Positions 6,400 to 7,097 of a DNA stretch of 7,097 nt are shown here, one piece after another. Positions within the stretch are counted from its first letter, which is position 1. Every line of letters starts with the position of its first letter. The stretch covers positions 1 to 7,097 of the forward strand of contig JAIRQG010000062.1 in assembly GCA_031256615.1 (NCBI GenBank), read 5' to 3'. This stretch comes from Candidatus Methanoplasma sp. (GTDB lineage: Archaea; Thermoplasmatota; Thermoplasmata; Methanomassiliicoccales; Methanomethylophilaceae). A program made the position numbers and the translations under genes. Below the pieces are notes generated by a model, which was given only the letters and a program-made list of their open reading frames with translations, ran no database searches and was not told the DNA's origin.

Positions 6400-6729
6400 A
6401 TGCCTTCTGCAATCAAAAAAAGATACTCCGTCGATGAGCTCGGGGCCATCGTGACACCCATAGCGAAGAAACATGGGGTCAACAGAGTGTATATATTCGG
6501 TTCGGTTGCAAGAGGAGACTACAATGAGAACAGCGATTACGATTTTTACATCGAAATAAATGAAGTATGGGGCCTGTTCCGTCTGTCTCGTTTTTTCCAG
6601 GACCTTCATGATGCGGTGGGGTGCGACATAGATCTGCTGGATAACATCTCCATCGATCCTGATTTTTTGAAGACTATTCAATCTGAGGGAGTGGTCATAT
6701 ATGAGCCTATAGTGATTGGAAGGGAATAA
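6400..6729 (+). CDS. mntA: MntA-type minimal nucleotidyltransferase, antitoxin of a HEPN/MNT module
   Basis: This 109-residue protein is a minimal nucleotidyltransferase of the MNT kind. The motif GSX10DXD is complete: Gly34-Ser35 in IFGSVARGD, then Asp46 and Asp48 in SDYDFY; the third metal-binding acid is probably Asp78 in CDIDLL. In characterised HEPN/MNT pairs the MNT protein neutralises the HEPN RNase toxin by transferring AMP groups to a Tyr next to the toxin's active site. The length and C-terminal GVVIYEP are normal, so the enzyme seems intact. Immediately after its stop comes only a broken part of the partner toxin (see 6735-6863). The gene is divergent from the mcm operon and is probably an accessory insertion. 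It could now be an orphan antitoxin, or could act on another HEPN protein elsewhere. Confidence 0.85.
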   Translation: MPSAIKKRYSVDELGAIVTPIAKKHGVNRVYIFGSVARGDYNENSDYDFYIEINEVWGLFRLSRFFQDLHDAVGCDIDLLDNISIDPDFLKTIQSEGVVIYEPIVIGRE

Positions 6730-6734
6730 CAGGA

Positions 6735-6863
6735 TATAAGAACATAATAGCCCACAATTATGGCGGCGTACGCTTGGAATCTCTATGGGTCTCAGTAATA
6801 AAAGAGGTTCCAGAGCTTAAAGAAGCCTGTGAGCGGATACTGAACGAAATGAACTCAGGATGA
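6735..6863 (+). pseudogene. Truncated HEPN (HepT/DUF86) toxin, C-terminal remnant
   Basis: A frame of 42 codons ending in TGA at 6861-6863 reads as the C-terminal part of a HEPN toxin: KNIIAHNYGG, then a helix with SLWVSVIKEVPELKEA and a final short helix. Family members carry R-x4-H-x-Y at this place; here His and Tyr are kept but the Arg position is Lys. A full protein would need some 60-75 more residues in front, but only five bases separate the antitoxin stop from this segment and the frame is closed by TGA at 6702-6704, inside the antitoxin gene. No ATG lies before the motif. A deletion that removed the intergenic junction and the N-terminal half of the toxin explains this best. It is too short for gene callers and likely to be unannotated. 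Confidence 0.75.
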
Positions 6864-6880
6864 CCTCATTCAGATTTAGT

Positions 6881-7097
6881 TCACTGTCTGCCCTTGTTTT
6901 GTATCATTTCCAGATATTCGTTCTGTATTCGCACGACCTCTGTGCTGTCCTTTGCTTTCGAGTAGTCCTCCAGCAGGGATCCGTTCAGACGTATGAATTC
7001 CGGAGCCCAGTTGAACCTTTCTTTGAACATTTCCGCCTGCTCCTTCTCTCCCAGTATGATCAGGGATGCCATTACCGCCTCCGCGCTGTTCAGCTCC
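6881..7097 (-). CDS. tsr3: Tsr3 (DUF367) rRNA aminocarboxypropyltransferase, C-terminal fragment
   Basis: The frame is open from the right edge to a TGA at 6881-6883 and gives 71 residues (the first full codon at the edge is Glu). It matches the C-terminal end of Tsr3: an ELNSAEAVMASLIILG helix, then GEKEQAEMF, a FNWAPEFIRLN segment, and a final helix around VVRIQNEYLEM. Tsr3 transfers the aminocarboxypropyl group from S-adenosylmethionine to a modified uridine in small-subunit rRNA; the SAM-binding and N-terminal parts are outside the window. An in-frame Met at 7072 is internal, not the start. It converges with the toxin remnant across 17 bases. Confidence 0.8.
   Translation of the reverse strand, partial: ELNSAEAVMASLIILGEKEQAEMFKERFNWAPEFIRLNGSLLEDYSKAKDSTEVVRIQNEYLEMIQNKGRQ

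Overview
The window looks archaeal, most likely a euryarchaeal or Thermoplasmatota-type genome; a methanogen of the Methanomassiliicoccales kind is a guess. The reasons are a single MCM helicase, a DUF424 protein and an NMD3-family protein in one operon, a Tsr3/DUF367 protein, and a split class I fumarase. Promoters look like archaeal TATA elements with short or absent leaders. None of the eight visible stop codons is TAG, which would fit a genome that avoids amber (as pyrrolysine users do) but proves little alone.

Layout, left to right: (1) 1-132, minus strand, the N-terminal end of an unrecognised membrane-anchored protein. (2) 133-758, a 626-base stretch with no convincing gene, holding several short inverted repeats and AT-rich patches. 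(3) 759-2191, minus strand, fumA-fumB, the alpha and beta subunits of an oxygen-sensitive [4Fe-4S] fumarate hydratase, overlapping by ATGA. (4) 2192-2554, noncoding, with fum promoter candidates, T-runs downstream of nmd3, and a plus-strand pair of hairpins ending in T5. (5) 2555-6230, minus strand, a tight operon in the order small winged-helix protein, mcm, DUF424 protein, nmd3, with gaps of 4 and 1 bases and then an ATGA overlap. (6) 6264-6399, a divergent promoter region. (7) 6400-6863, plus strand, an intact MntA-type nucleotidyltransferase antitoxin followed immediately by only the C-terminal part of a HEPN (HepT) toxin. (8) 6881-7097, minus strand, the C-terminal end of Tsr3, cut by the window edge.

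Functionally, the central operon links DNA replication (MCM) with large-subunit ribosome maturation or quality control (NMD3) and a conserved archaeal protein of unknown role (DUF424); the winged-helix protein at its head may regulate the operon or assist MCM. The fumarase pair supplies the fumarate/malate step of a partial TCA cycle. The MntA/HepT remnant is the clearest accessory element: the antitoxin enzyme appears intact while its toxin has lost its N-terminal half and has Lys where the catalytic Arg is expected.
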